Below are positions 45,420-53,276 of a stretch of DNA of 64,000 nt, piece after piece. A program made the translations under genes and the position numbers. Position 1 is the stretch's first letter; each line of letters starts with the position of its first letter. The stretch is taken from positions 1 to 64,000 of the forward strand of contig NZ_PYWX01000046.1 of assembly GCF_003031675.1 (NCBI RefSeq), written 5' to 3'. Below the pieces are notes generated by a model that had not been told where the DNA came from, made no database searches, and saw only the letters and a list, made by a program, of their open reading frames with translations. Origin of the DNA: Pseudomonas palleroniana (GTDB lineage Bacteria > Pseudomonadota > Gammaproteobacteria > Pseudomonadales > Pseudomonadaceae).

Positions 45420-45648
45420 GCTTCATACCCACCCTATTTAGATTCCGTAACCTGAGCCCGAGTGCTTGACCGTCTCAAACGCCTTGAGAGCCAGCGCTGC
45501 ATAAGCCTGGGTTGTGTGGTTGCCGAAAAATAATGGTTCCGGAAAATCGCCGCTCCCGGTGAGGAATATCCCTGGTAAAACTTGAGCATTTGTAACCGCC
45601 CAAGCCGTCCAGGGCTCACTCTCGATAACATCTGCGCATCAAAAACAA

Positions 45649-45909
45649 CTAGCGCTCATGGCGTAACAATTTGCTCCAGAACATCGCAAAGATTGACCCC
45701 GCGGGACGGGATACCGGCTCATCTGCAAACGGCCTGGCCCCTCTGTCGAAGTCTTCGGCGGTGGGCGCCCTGAAGCTGCTCTTTGGCGAGGAACTGAGAT
45801 TGACCGCAAGCGCTTTCAAGTTCTGTTGAGCGGTGGCCTCCTGGGCTGACGCGGGCAGTGTCGAAACACTGTGCTGGGAATGGCGAGGTTCAAGTGATGT
45901 CGAGTTCAT
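45649..45909 (-). CDS. Small Ser/Pro-rich ORF, possible secreted protein or gene remnant
   Basis: An 86-residue open frame between the two repeat-protein genes, on the same strand. The product is rich in Ser, Ala, Pro (ALAVNLSSSPKSSFRAPTAE) and ends in a short hydrophobic-basic tail (IFAMFWSKLLRHER). The ribosome site is weak. It could be a small effector, a chaperone-less secretion signal, or the remnant of a longer gene. The bases 45420-45648 beyond it hold nothing I can support. Confidence 0.4.
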   Translation of the reverse strand: MNSTSLEPRHSQHSVSTLPASAQEATAQQNLKALAVNLSSSPKSSFRAPTAEDFDRGARPFADEPVSRPAGSIFAMFWSKLLRHER

Positions 45910-46031
45910 GTGCCAGGGCCTGACTCAATAGATGAGGACATCCACCGATGACCAACCACCGTTGGATGTACTTTTCGTGGTAAATCTGGGTGAAGGGTTC
46001 CTGTGTAATTGAACGTGTGTCCTGCGCAGGT

Positions 46032-46877
46032 CTAGTCAGACACCTTCAGCCACTGCTTCAACTCTTCACGGGAGATCTTGCGATCACGCTGCCACTGGAA
46101 AGCGTGATCCATCGAAGCCTTGAGTTCCGGACGCACCATGAGCTCTTTCGCCAAATGGATGAGCTTGTCCTGGGCGGGTATGCCCGTCAGTGGTTGCTTC
46201 GCCAGACGATCAAGCTCGCGGAGCTTGATCGAAGGGGGAAAATAGCCGGTGGCTAACTTACTGAATTGAGCGAGCAGTTCCTGGACAAGTTGCTTGTCAC
46301 TGTGAAGCTTCAGGGGATTATCGGAGCTGATAAAGCTCGCGATATTGGCTTCAGTTAAATGACCATCCTCAATGCCGGTCTCGCCATCTCGATCAAGAGC
46401 CTCCAATAGGCCAGGATGGCGCAACAAGTCTTGCGCCAGGCGGATGTTCGCGTCTTTGACCGGATCACCGGTCAGTCCTTTATTGGCCATTGCTCGCACA
46501 CTGTCGGCGGTTACGCGCTGCAACGGAGGCATTTTGAACGCGCAATAATTATCCAACAGTTGTTGCGCAAGGGCTGAGGAGTGAGCCGGATTGGGACGCG
46601 GCGGTGGCCCCGGGTTTGGTTGTACGCCCACAGGCAGCGGGCGCTGAGGTGGACCTGGCTCTGGTTGCGGTCGCTGGGGCGGGCATGAAGAGTGGCAATG
46701 ACCAGGGAAAGGTCGTTGCACAGGCGTATCGAATACCGGCCCGTGATGCTTGCCCGTTTGCGCATAGTTCATGCCACCTGGGCGGCGCGCACTGGATGGC
46801 GTGCCGGAACCGGCAGTTTCGTGGTTAGCCTGGCCGGGTGAGCGAGCGACTGTCTGATTGAATGCGGATATCGACAT
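46032..46877 (-). CDS. Repeat protein with Pro-rich linker, possible type III effector-like (HrpK-like)
   Basis: A 281-residue soluble protein. Residues 1-60 are Ser/Gly/Thr-rich; residues 60-110 are a Pro/Gln/Arg-rich linker (QPEPGPPQRPLPVGVQPNPG); residues about 115-281 hold two ~80-residue repeats. Unit core 1: DANIRLAQDLLRHPGLLEAL then GETGIEDGHLTEANIASFI; unit core 2: DKLIHLAKELMVRPELKASM then RDRKISREELKQWL. The D-x-D/I-type loops resemble EF-hand segments. ATG 46877 has TGGAGAA upstream. It is paralogous to the protein at 44523-45419. Confidence 0.6.
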   Translation of the reverse strand: MSISAFNQTVARSPGQANHETAGSGTPSSARRPGGMNYAQTGKHHGPVFDTPVQRPFPGHCHSSCPPQRPQPEPGPPQRPLPVGVQPNPGPPPRPNPAHSSALAQQLLDNYCAFKMPPLQRVTADSVRAMANKGLTGDPVKDANIRLAQDLLRHPGLLEALDRDGETGIEDGHLTEANIASFISSDNPLKLHSDKQLVQELLAQFSKLATGYFPPSIKLRELDRLAKQPLTGIPAQDKLIHLAKELMVRPELKASMDHAFQWQRDRKISREELKQWLKVSD

Positions 46878-47040
46878 AGGATTCTCCAGTGCTGTGTATT
46901 GGGCGTCTTGCCTCACTGCAATCGTCAATCGCAAGCAGGCCAATCTTGTGTGGCAAGCGTGCAGATATCGGTTCCTCACAGCGTTGAAGAATTCCAGGCA
47001 GCAGTAGGAAGAACCTCTCAGTAAATAAGGAGCAAAACGC

Positions 47041-47077
47041 AAATCGCCGCCGTCCCAGGGCGGGGCGGCGGCGATTT
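47041..47077 (-). terminator. Rho-independent terminator of fecA
   Basis: Perfect 12-bp arms AAATCGCCGCCG and CGGCGGCGATTT with a 13-nt loop, 17 nt after the fecA stop. On the minus strand the stem runs into TTTGCGTTTTGC. Confidence 0.85.
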
Positions 47078-47093
47078 CCCACTCAATGCAGGT

Positions 47094-49499
47094 CTAGAAC
47101 CCGACGCTGGCCTGTACGAAGAAGGTACGAGGTTCACCCAGGTACAGCCCGGCATTGTTGTCGCTGGAGCGCGTGTAGTGCTGCTGGTCGAAGACGTTTT
47201 TCACGCCGACGCCAAGCTTGAGGTTGGACAATTGCTCACCGAAGTCATACCCGCTGCGCAGGTTGACCGAGACATAACCCGGGATATCGCCGTATTGGCC
47301 ATCGGCCGTGCCCTGGGTGATGTAAGTGGTGCCAGTACCGGGTGCACGTTGGCCGGATTGCGCGTAGACATCCAGGTTATGGGTCCAGTGATTGATGTCG
47401 TAGCGCAGGCCCAGGGTAGCCACTTCACGGGAGTACAGCGGCAAATCACGCCCCTTGAAGGGCACGTCGCCTTCGGAGGTGGCCTTGGTGTAAGTGAAGC
47501 CGGCATTGGCGGTCAGGCCGTCCAGGCGCGAGTCGAGGTTGGACAGATCGTAGTGGGCCGACGCTTCGATGCCGGTGTGCTTGGTGGCGCCGAGGTTGGT
47601 CCAGCCTACGTCATTGCTGACGTACTGCAACTCATCCGAGAAGTCGATGTAGAACAACGTCACTTCGCCGCCCCACGCGCTGTCGTTGTAGCGCGTGCCG
47701 ACCTCGTAGGTCTTGGCTTTTTCCGGGTTCAGGCCGTTGGCGGTCTGGTTGCCGGTGCCACCCTGGCCCAGTTGAAAGTACTGCAGGCTGCCAAAAGAGG
47801 TTTCGTAGTTGGCGAACAGTTTCCAGGCATCGGAAAGGTGGTACATCACGCTCAGGGCCGGCAACGGTTCGTTGTTATGCACCTCGCGGCGTTTTTCCTC
47901 GGTACGCTTGCCGTTGAGGGCGACAACCGGACGGTCGTGCCATTCGGTGCGGATGTCTTCGAAGCGGATGCCCGGAGTGATGGTCCACTTGCCGATATCG
48001 ATTTTGTTATCGATATAAAACGCATTGGCCTCGGTGCCGCCCGTGCGGTCCTGATAGACATGACCATCACTTTGACCGCCTGGCGTGGGCACATTGTTGA
48101 CCAGGTTGAGACTGGTCGCCTGCTCGTGCATGCCTTCCTTGAGGTAGCGATAACCCAGGCTGACTTCCTGGGTGCTCGGGCCTACGTCGAAAACATGCGA
48201 CACCCGGGGTTCGATGCCGAACGTGTAGTAAGTGCGCGGATAAGAGCCGAGTGTCTTCAGGTCGCGGTTGGCAATGTTGCTGCCACGGAAACTGTCGGAA
48301 TAGTAGGTCAACACTTCCGCCTGGGTACGGTCATCGATCTGACGGATGTATTTGAAGGAAACATCCTTGCGGCGCCCGCTGAAATTGTCCCAGTCACGTA
48401 CCGATTGATAGGGGTTGGCGTCGAACTGCTTTTGGGTCAGGCCGCCGGGCATATCGGCGCTGGCGTCGTAATAATGGAAGTTCAGCGAGAAGTCGTCTTG
48501 GTCGGTCGGCGCCCAGTGGGTCTTGAAGATCACGTCGTCGATATCGTTGGAGTTGTTACTGCTGCGATAGCCGTTGCCTTTGACGCCGGAGTACAACAAT
48601 GCCGCGCCGATGCCGTTGTCTGCGGTGCCGCCGACGAAGGCATTCTCGATGTGTTTCCAGCCACCATGCGCCGAGGTTTCCAGGGTGGTGCCGACGTCAC
48701 CGGAGAACTTCTCGGGAATGGCGCGAGTCACGAAGTTGATCACACCGCCGACGTTCTGCGGCCCATAACGCACGGAGCCGGCGCCGCGCACCACGTCGAT
48801 GCTATCAAGGTTACCCGAGGAAATCGGGGCCATCGACAACTGTGGCTGACCGTATGGGGCGAAAGCCGCCGGTACGCCATCGATCAGTACGGTGGAGCGT
48901 GGCGACAGGCGTGACGTGAGTCCGCGCACGCCAACGTTGAGGGAAATATCGCTACCGCCCGTGCCGTTGGCTTCCTGCACCTGCACGCCGGGAATGCGGC
49001 GCAGCACGTCACCGACGTTCATGGCGCCCTGCTCCACCATGGCTTCGCGACGCACGACCGTGCGCGCGCCTGGATGGTTCTGCACCACTTCGGCATTGGC
49101 ATCACCCAGCCAGTCGCCGACCACCTTGATATCAGTAATACCCAGTTCAACCGGTGAGCCGGCTTCCCCCGTGCCGCTGCTCACTGGGCGCAAGGTCACG
49201 GAACCGGCGTCGATCTGGTAATCCAGGCCGCTGCCTTGCAGCAATTGGCGCAGGGCCTGTTCCGGTGAAAGGTTGCCGTCAACGGCGGGTGCTTGTTTGC
49301 CCGCGACCATGTCAGGGCTGAAGAACACTTGCAGGGAAGTCTGCTGGCCCAGTTGACTCAGCGCCGCGCCCAGCGATTGGGCGCGGATGTGGATACCATC
49401 GCCAGCGTAGGCTGCCGGCAACGCGGCGCTGACTGCCAGCGCCAGGGCGAGAGGCGCCCAGCAGGAAATTTTATTGTTGTTCACGGCAAGTTTTTTCAC
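47094..49499 (-). CDS. fecA: TonB-dependent ferric dicitrate outer-membrane receptor
   Basis: An 801-residue protein with a signal peptide (to about residue 32), a periplasmic STN signalling domain (about 35-110, IHIRAQSLGAALSQLGQQTS), a plug (RSTVLIDGVPAAFAPYGQPQ and VRYGPQNVGGVINFVTRAIP) and a 22-strand barrel ending VQASVGF. The motifs VVGDWLGDA, ADMPGGLTQKQFDA and AFYIDNKIDIGKWTITPG match E. coli FecA throughout. It binds Fe(III)-dicitrate, imports it with TonB, and passes a signal to FecR. It starts with GTG at 49499. No fecBCDE transport genes are in the window; the iron may be handled by a shared system. Confidence 0.95.
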   Translation of the reverse strand: MKKLAVNNNKISCWAPLALALAVSAALPAAYAGDGIHIRAQSLGAALSQLGQQTSLQVFFSPDMVAGKQAPAVDGNLSPEQALRQLLQGSGLDYQIDAGSVTLRPVSSGTGEAGSPVELGITDIKVVGDWLGDANAEVVQNHPGARTVVRREAMVEQGAMNVGDVLRRIPGVQVQEANGTGGSDISLNVGVRGLTSRLSPRSTVLIDGVPAAFAPYGQPQLSMAPISSGNLDSIDVVRGAGSVRYGPQNVGGVINFVTRAIPEKFSGDVGTTLETSAHGGWKHIENAFVGGTADNGIGAALLYSGVKGNGYRSSNNSNDIDDVIFKTHWAPTDQDDFSLNFHYYDASADMPGGLTQKQFDANPYQSVRDWDNFSGRRKDVSFKYIRQIDDRTQAEVLTYYSDSFRGSNIANRDLKTLGSYPRTYYTFGIEPRVSHVFDVGPSTQEVSLGYRYLKEGMHEQATSLNLVNNVPTPGGQSDGHVYQDRTGGTEANAFYIDNKIDIGKWTITPGIRFEDIRTEWHDRPVVALNGKRTEEKRREVHNNEPLPALSVMYHLSDAWKLFANYETSFGSLQYFQLGQGGTGNQTANGLNPEKAKTYEVGTRYNDSAWGGEVTLFYIDFSDELQYVSNDVGWTNLGATKHTGIEASAHYDLSNLDSRLDGLTANAGFTYTKATSEGDVPFKGRDLPLYSREVATLGLRYDINHWTHNLDVYAQSGQRAPGTGTTYITQGTADGQYGDIPGYVSVNLRSGYDFGEQLSNLKLGVGVKNVFDQQHYTRSSDNNAGLYLGEPRTFFVQASVGF

Positions 49500-49586
49500 G
49501 TCGAACCTAGTCCTGTGATCGCAAGAGTGCGCATCCGTTAATGCAAACCAGTTGCAGTTGCAGGAGAAGACGAAGAACTCGAAAAA

Positions 49587-49615
49587 AACCTGAATGTCAG
49601 CGTGAAATAATTTCC
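49587..49615 (-). promoter_or_regulatory. Candidate FecI-type promoter of fecA
   Basis: On the minus strand, GGAAAT (49610-49615) is followed by a 17-base spacer and CAGGTTTTTTT. The E. coli FecI promoter has GGAAAT, 17 bases, TCCTTTTT. The -35 element lies inside the last codons of fecR, 88-116 bases upstream of the fecA start. Confidence 0.55.
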
Positions 49616-50547
49616 TGGCTGCCGTCCGGCAAAGCGCGCACCGCTACCGGCAATATGTGCGGCAAGGCTTTGAGCAAGGCATCGGTATCGCTGGACTTGA
49701 ACACGCTGGTCAAGCGCAGGTTACCCACCGCAGTCGAGCTGACCCGCAATGGCCGCTCGCGGTATCGCGATACCTCGCGCGCCACATCGCCCAGTGTGGT
49801 GTTGTTGAACACCAGCTTCCCGCTGCGCCAGGCCGTCAGTTCATCGGCATTCACAGCGTAGGCAGTGGCGACTTGCCCTTGGGCATCGACATGAGTGGCG
49901 CGGCCCGCCGTCAGCGTCACGAGCTGATCCGACGCACGCCCTGTGACGTTGACCGTACCGGCCTCGACCACCACGCGGGTTTGGTCATCATCTCGGCGCA
50001 CATCGAAACGCGTACCGGTGACTGTCACCTGCCCTGCCCCGGCGGCCACCACAAACGGACGGCTGGTGTCATGCTCCACGCTGAACATCGCTTCGCCCTG
50101 CTTCAACTCCACTGCGCGGCGGCCCTTTTCATAATGCACCGCAACCACGCTGCGGCTGTTCAGGTCCATTATCGAACCATCGGGCAAGGCGACCTGGCGA
50201 TGCTCTCCTACACGCGTGCTGAACTCGGCGCTGTAAGGCTTTGGATGATCGAGCCCGCTGAACAGGCCCAGCCCCAAGGCGACCGCCACCACACTCGCGG
50301 CCACCGCATAACGCCAGGCAGCGCGCCCTTTGGGCCGCGTCACCGGGGCGTCGCACAGCGCCTGCAAGCGCGCCTTGGGTAACAGGTCCGCAGCGCTCCA
50401 CACCCCTTGCAACACATCTAATTCGTATTGGTGCTCGGGCCGCTGTGCTCGCCATGCATCGAAACGTTGACGCTCTTCGTGGCTCAGCTCGGTGTCCTGC
50501 AAGCGTACAAACCATTGCGCGGCCTCGTCGCGAGCACGGCTATCCAT
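49597..50547 (-). CDS. fecR: FecR, transmembrane regulator of FecI
   Basis: A 316-residue single-pass inner-membrane protein. The cytoplasmic N terminus (DEAAQWFVRLQDTELSHEER) binds and activates the sigma factor; one hydrophobic segment (about residues 78-97, YAVAASVVAVALGLGLFSGL) spans the membrane; the periplasmic FecR domain has RVGEHRQVALPDGSIMDLNS and VTVTGTRFDVRRDDDQTRVV and contacts the FecA signalling domain. The ATG at 50547 has AGGA upstream; an alternative ATG at 50577 would overlap the fecI stop by 4 nt (ATGA). Confidence 0.93.
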   Translation of the reverse strand: MDSRARDEAAQWFVRLQDTELSHEERQRFDAWRAQRPEHQYELDVLQGVWSAADLLPKARLQALCDAPVTRPKGRAAWRYAVAASVVAVALGLGLFSGLDHPKPYSAEFSTRVGEHRQVALPDGSIMDLNSRSVVAVHYEKGRRAVELKQGEAMFSVEHDTSRPFVVAAGAGQVTVTGTRFDVRRDDDQTRVVVEAGTVNVTGRASDQLVTLTAGRATHVDAQGQVATAYAVNADELTAWRSGKLVFNNTTLGDVAREVSRYRERPLRVSSTAVGNLRLTSVFKSSDTDALLKALPHILPVAVRALPDGSQEIISR

Positions 50548-50573
50548 CGTTGAAGGTCCTGTTTCAAAACGAG

Positions 50574-51074
50574 TCATGGGGCCAACGCATCCAGGCGATC
50601 ACGCAGATGCCGCAGGGTGCGGATCATATACTTTTCCACCATGTTTTTAGACAAACCCAGGCGATCGGCAATTTCCTGCTGGGTCAGGCCTTCGATTTTC
50701 TGCCAGATGAAAATCTTGCGACAGTTGAGCGGCAGCTCGGCCAAGGCCCGCTCGACGGACTCCGCCAGCTGGATGGCATGCATGTAATGCTCCGGATCGC
50801 CCTGATGAGGCGAAGGCTGGTCAAAGGCATCCAGGACCATAGCCTCCCGGCGGTCTTCCCGGCGATAGGCGTCCACCGCGATATTGCGCGCCGTTTGATG
50901 CAGATAGGCACGCGGCTGCTCAACCTCGGCGGAACTTGACTCGAGCACGCGCACAAAGGTGTCGTGGGCCAGGTCTTCGGCATGCTGACGGTTTCTCAGG
51001 CGACGTGTCCAAGTGCCGACCAATTCTTCGTAGTGCTCGAAAAAGCCTGTTCTGCGGGGCGGCTGGGGAATCAT
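50574..51074 (-). CDS. fecI: ECF sigma factor FecI
   Basis: A 166-residue extracytoplasmic-function sigma factor. Region 2: RRLRNRQHAEDLAHDTFVRV and PRAYLHQTARNIAVDAYRRE; region 4: PLNCRKIFIWQKIEGLTQQE then IADRLGLSKNMVEKYM. In the known system, ferric citrate binding to FecA relays through FecR and lets FecI transcribe fecA. It is first in the fecI-fecR operon and probably iron-repressed by the upstream Fur-like site. Confidence 0.95.
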   Translation of the reverse strand: MIPQPPRRTGFFEHYEELVGTWTRRLRNRQHAEDLAHDTFVRVLESSSAEVEQPRAYLHQTARNIAVDAYRREDRREAMVLDAFDQPSPHQGDPEHYMHAIQLAESVERALAELPLNCRKIFIWQKIEGLTQQEIADRLGLSKNMVEKYMIRTLRHLRDRLDALAP

Positions 51075-51103
51075 CGCGTGAGCACTGGGAAGACGGGGGT
51101 GTA

Positions 51104-51122
51104 AATAGTAATGTTTCCCATT
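51104..51122 (-). promoter_or_regulatory. Candidate Fur box upstream of fecI
   Basis: The minus-strand sequence AATGGGAAACATTACTATT matches the AATGAGAATCATTCTCATT form of the Fur site at 14 of 19 positions. It lies 30 bases upstream of the fecI start, where iron-loaded Fur would block transcription. Confidence 0.5.
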
Positions 51123-51254
51123 AAACAGGGCAAATGGCTTGCTTCGGCCAGTGGTAGGCTTTCAGAAAAAACGACAAAAATGGCATGTTCGTCCTTTTCT
51201 GTAATCTCTTGGGTCTAATTTTTCGAAAGAAACCGCACATTCAATAGGTCCACT

Positions 51255-52385
51255 ATGCACATCCCCGTCAGCATCATCGGCGCAGGCCTGGGCGGTCTCA
51301 CTTTGGCCCGTGTCCTGCACATCCACGGCATTACCGCCACCGTCTATGAAGCTGAGCCATCGGCAAACGCTCGCGCGCAAGGCGGGATGCTCGACATCCA
51401 CGACTACAACGGCCAACTGGCCTTGCAGGCTGCGGGTTTGGCTGACGATTTCCGCGCCTTGATTCTGGAGGGGCACGAGGCGACTCGCGTACTTGATTAC
51501 ACAGGCACAATTCTGTTCGACCAACCCGACGACGGCAGCGGCGGTCGCCCAGAGGTCATGCGCGGCGAGCTGCGCAAGATGCTTCTGCGCTCACTTCCGG
51601 TCGATACCGTGCGTTGGGGCCACAAGGTCAATAGCGTGCGCCCCCTCGGCGAAGGCCAGCATGAGGTGACATTCGCCGACGGCTCTCACATTGTCACCAA
51701 CCTGCTGATAGGTGCGGACGGTGCCTGGTCAAAGGTCAGGCCGCTGCTCAGCAACGCTATCCCCGAGTACATGGGCCGCTCGCTCATTGAAACCTACCTC
51801 TATGACTGCGACGCCCGGCATCCCGCCACAGCCAACGCGGTCGGTGCCGGTGCGCTGTTCGCACTTCAACCAGGAAAAGGGATCCAGGCACACCGTGAGC
51901 CTGACGCCACGCTTCACACCTACATAATGCTCACCAAACCGCAAAGCTGGTTTGCCGCCATCGACTTCACCGACCGAGCAGGCGCGGCCGCGCGGATCGC
52001 ACAGGAGTTTGCAGGCTGGTGCCCTGCCCTCACTGCACTGATCACAGAAAGCGATACCGAATGGGTATGGCGCCCGCTTTTTAGTCTGCCGGTTGAACAC
52101 CGTTGGAATCGAGTGCCTGGAGTCACACTGATCGGCGATGCCGCACACCTTGCGGCCCCGAATGGCGAAGGCGCCAACCTGGCCTTATACGACGGGGCCG
52201 AACTCGGCAAAGCTATTGCTTCACACCCTGATGACGTCGAAACAGCCCTGCACGAATACGAACAGGCCATGTTCCAGCGCAGCGCACGAGTGGCGGCTGA
52301 AAGCAATGAACTGCACGAGTTGATCTTTGGTCACGAAACACCGCATAGCCTGGTCAGCCTGTTTGAATCACCCCGGGCTTCGTAG
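51255..52385 (+). CDS. FAD-dependent monooxygenase, TetX-like family
   Basis: A 376-residue flavoprotein with the Rossmann motif IIGAGLGGLTLARVLHIHG, the ARAQGGMLDIHDYNGQLAL segment typical of the TetX-like branch, the DG motif LIGADGAWSKVRPLL and the GD motif VTLIGDAAHLAAPNGEGANL. It uses NAD(P)H and O2 to hydroxylate an aromatic or polyketide substrate. Similarity to TetX (tetracycline inactivation) is clear at motif level, but many family members act on other natural products. It is divergent from fecI. Confidence 0.86.
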   Translation: MHIPVSIIGAGLGGLTLARVLHIHGITATVYEAEPSANARAQGGMLDIHDYNGQLALQAAGLADDFRALILEGHEATRVLDYTGTILFDQPDDGSGGRPEVMRGELRKMLLRSLPVDTVRWGHKVNSVRPLGEGQHEVTFADGSHIVTNLLIGADGAWSKVRPLLSNAIPEYMGRSLIETYLYDCDARHPATANAVGAGALFALQPGKGIQAHREPDATLHTYIMLTKPQSWFAAIDFTDRAGAAARIAQEFAGWCPALTALITESDTEWVWRPLFSLPVEHRWNRVPGVTLIGDAAHLAAPNGEGANLALYDGAELGKAIASHPDDVETALHEYEQAMFQRSARVAAESNELHELIFGHETPHSLVSLFESPRAS

Positions 52386-52475
52386 ACGCTGCGAGCGCTT
52401 TCTTCTCCTGGAAGCTGAACTTGTACGCCGCAGAGCCTGTCCTCAAAAAGGACTCTCTTCGAACGTGGGTGCGCA

Positions 52476-53276
52476 ATGCAGATTTCCTTGCAGCAACAAG
52501 TGGCGCTGGTCACCGGCGCCAGTTCCGGCATCGGCGCCGGTGCGGCCAAGGCGCTGGCCGAGGCCGGCGCGGCGGTGGTGCTCAACTACAACTCCCAGGC
52601 CGCGCCCGCTGAGGCCCTGGCGGCGCAGATCAACGCCAGCGGCGGCCGAGCGATGGCCATCGCTGGCGACGTGTCCAAGGAGGCCGACGTTGAACGCCTG
52701 TTCGCCCAGACCCTCGACGCCTTCGGCCACCTCGACATTCTGGTGGCGAACTCCGGCCTGCAAAAAGACGCCAACCTGGTGGACATGAGCCTCGACGACT
52801 GGAACACCGTGATCGGCGTCAACCTCACCGGCCAGTTCCTCTGCGCGCGTGCGGCCGTGCGTATTTTCAATCGCCAGGGTGTACGTGAGGGCGTGTCGCG
52901 AGCCGCCGGTAAAATCATCCACATGAGCTCGGTGCATCAGGTCATTCCGTGGGCCGGCCATGTGAATTACGCGGCGTCCAAGGGCGGCGTGGAAATGCTG
53001 ATGCGCACCCTCGCCCAGGAAGTCAGTGAGCAACGCATCCGCATCAATGGAATCGCGCCGGGGGCGATTCGTACGGCGATCAATCGTGCGGCCACCGAAG
53101 GCGCGGCCGAGAAAGAATTGCTCAAGCTGATTCCCTACGGTCGGGTCGGCGACGTGGAAGATGTAGCCAACGCGGTGGTCTGGCTGGCCAGTGATGCGTC
53201 GGACTATGTGGTCGGCAGTACCCTGTTCATCGATGGCGGCATGAGCCTTTATCCGGAGTTCCGTGGCAATGGTTGA
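52476..53276 (+). CDS. SDR-family glucose 1-dehydrogenase-like enzyme
   Basis: A 266-residue short-chain dehydrogenase. Cofactor site VALVTGASSGIGAGAAKALA, NAG-equivalent VANSGLQKDA (Asn-Ser-Gly), catalytic Ser in IIHMSSVHQVIPWAGH and Tyr/Lys in NYAASKGGVEMLMRTLAQE. The C-terminal VGSTLFIDGGMSLYPEFRGN is typical of glucose 1-dehydrogenases. Its stop lies 8 nt inside the next gene, a GH15 glucosidase that would release glucose, so a coupled sugar-processing role is likely. Confidence 0.88.
   Translation: MQISLQQQVALVTGASSGIGAGAAKALAEAGAAVVLNYNSQAAPAEALAAQINASGGRAMAIAGDVSKEADVERLFAQTLDAFGHLDILVANSGLQKDANLVDMSLDDWNTVIGVNLTGQFLCARAAVRIFNRQGVREGVSRAAGKIIHMSSVHQVIPWAGHVNYAASKGGVEMLMRTLAQEVSEQRIRINGIAPGAIRTAINRAATEGAAEKELLKLIPYGRVGDVEDVANAVVWLASDASDYVVGSTLFIDGGMSLYPEFRGNG

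Noticed and set aside
45434..45631. 65-codon minus-strand frame downstream of the small Ser/Pro-rich ORF
   Set aside because: No ribosome site, and the basic product looks random.
47178..48914. 578-codon open frame antisense to fecA
   Set aside because: fecA is certain on the other strand, and the frame has no family motif or ribosome site.
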